Shown: one piece after another, positions 14,044 to 14,609 of the stretch | How the letters are laid out: each line of letters starts with the position of its first letter | Numbering within the stretch: the stretch's first letter is position 1 | DNA from: Chloroflexi bacterium RBG_13_51_52 | GTDB lineage: Bacteria; Chloroflexota; Dehalococcoidia; Dehalococcoidales; RBG-16-60-22 | Assembly: GCA_001796525.1 (NCBI GenBank) | Contig: MGMT01000065.1 | Location: 1-14,609 of the forward strand | DNA length: 14,609 nucleotides | Reading direction: 5' to 3' | Notes under the pieces: generated by a model | Seen by the model: the letters and a program-made list of their open reading frames with translations, nothing else | The model's database searches: none | Told to the model about the DNA's origin: nothing | Position numbers and translations under genes: made by a program

Positions 14044-14523
14044 ATGAACGGTGAATTTTTAAGCGTAGAGTTCTTCGATTCCTGGGCGTGGCTGATAGCC
14101 ATCGGCGCAGGGCTGGTACTGATTATCCTGGAACTACTTGTCGGGGTTGACACGGGACTGGACCTCGTGTTTATCGGCACGGCGTTCGGGCTGGGGGGGC
14201 TGATAACGCTGGGAATACATTCCTGGGTATGGACAGCTATAGTTTCCGGCATTATCTGTGTTATTTATGTCATCATCGGGCGGAGGTATATACATAAAAG
14301 AACGGCCGTGCCGCTATCAAAATCCAATATCGATACTATTATCGGCAAAACCGGTATCGCCGAGCAGAATATCGAACGTGAAAAAGACGGGCTGGTTAAA
14401 GTGGGCAATGAACAGTGGCGGGCACGCTCCGAGGTAACAATTAACGCCGGTGAATTAATAACCGTCACGGGCATCAAAGGCGTCACTTTAGACGTGAAAA
14501 AGACAGAAGGAGGCACAGAATAA
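14044..14523 (+). CDS. NfeD-like membrane protein, three helices plus OB-fold
   Basis: Encodes 159 residues: three predicted membrane segments (about 14-33, 39-58 and 61-78), then a soluble NfeD OB-fold (about 92-152) with IIGKTGIAEQ, DGLVKVGNEQWRARSE and GVTLDV. This is the short NfeD class without protease domain, usually paired with a paraslipin/QmcA-type SPFH protein, and such a gene begins 1 nt after this stop codon. E. coli YbbK/YbbL-type proteins are analogous. ATG at 14044 has GAGGAAAGG (14028-14036) 7 nt upstream and a strong promoter. Confidence 0.88.
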   Translation: MNGEFLSVEFFDSWAWLIAIGAGLVLIILELLVGVDTGLDLVFIGTAFGLGGLITLGIHSWVWTAIVSGIICVIYVIIGRRYIHKRTAVPLSKSNIDTIIGKTGIAEQNIEREKDGLVKVGNEQWRARSEVTINAGELITVTGIKGVTLDVKKTEGGTE

Positions 14524-14524
14524 T

Positions 14525-14609
14525 ATGAATGCAGGGATTATCGTTGTTATTGTAATACTCGTCGTTCTTTTTGTCGTCACGCTGGCAAAATCCATCACTA
14601 TCATCCACC
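14525..14609 (+). CDS. SPFH/band 7 (paraslipin, QmcA-like) protein, N-terminal fragment
   Basis: Only 28 codons are visible before the window ends. ATG at 14525 follows AAGGAGG (14507-14513). The translation is one hydrophobic membrane segment (about residues 4-20) followed by LAKSITIIH, as at the start of many SPFH proteins found next to short nfeD genes. The family call rests mainly on this start and the neighbour. Confidence 0.65.
   Translation, partial: MNAGIIVVIVILVVLFVVTLAKSITIIH

Noticed and set aside
1..14609. Mobile element, CRISPR array, tRNA, toxin-antitoxin or phage defence genes
   Set aside because: None seen. All substantial frames are accounted for by metabolic, regulatory or membrane genes, and no direct-repeat array or terminal inverted repeats were noticed by eye.

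Overview
The window looks like a chromosomal piece of a bacterium with moderate GC content. The presence of HisZ, a long-form PurC and a SPFH/NfeD cluster beside pur and his genes fits a member of the Chloroflexota, perhaps Dehalococcoidia-like. That placement is an impression from protein character and gene order; no rRNA or marker gene is present to test it. I see no phage, insertion sequence, CRISPR array, tRNA or rRNA.

Layout. (1) Positions 2-3509, plus strand: a purine biosynthesis run of purD (3' part only), purE, purB and purC. (2) Positions 3515-9486, minus strand: a histidine cluster transcribed hisZ > hisG > hisD > hisC, with genes touching or overlapping. A 181-bp AT-rich gap follows, then hisB. 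purC and hisB converge with stop codons 5 nt apart. (3) Positions 9613-10392, plus strand: a biotin-protein ligase without the DNA-binding domain. (4) Positions 10430-11299, minus strand: an AraC-type regulator fused to a GyrI-like effector domain. (5) Positions 11438-13862, minus strand: a membrane-protein operon of long NfeD with a ClpP-like serine protease domain > short NfeD > slipin. (6) From 14044, plus strand: a divergent second operon, three-helix NfeD followed by the start of another SPFH protein that runs off the window.

The histidine cluster is the most unusual part. The hisB product starts with a Cro/C1-like helix-turn-helix of about 60 residues, joined in frame to imidazoleglycerol-phosphate dehydratase. 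The gap in front of it holds a promoter with two perfect sigma70 hexamers. A perfect 17-bp palindrome lies exactly over the -10 box, and three more TAACAT/ATGTTA palindromes lie upstream of the -35. This is what an autoregulating enzyme-repressor would look like. The hisG product is two tandem short-form HisG units in one chain whose key motifs are degraded in a complementary way: unit 1 keeps the N-terminal LPKGR and unit 2 keeps the ETGRT PRPP loop. A HisRS-like HisZ is encoded just upstream, as expected for short-form HisG.

Smaller oddities: a near-perfect Shine-Dalgarno sequence and ATG inside the AraC gene, exactly at the effector-domain boundary; a short NfeD that appears to be a tandem partial duplication of the 3' end of the long nfeD; and two divergent SPFH/NfeD operons whose promoters carry inverted copies of one octamer. 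There is no stretch over 300 bases without a gene.
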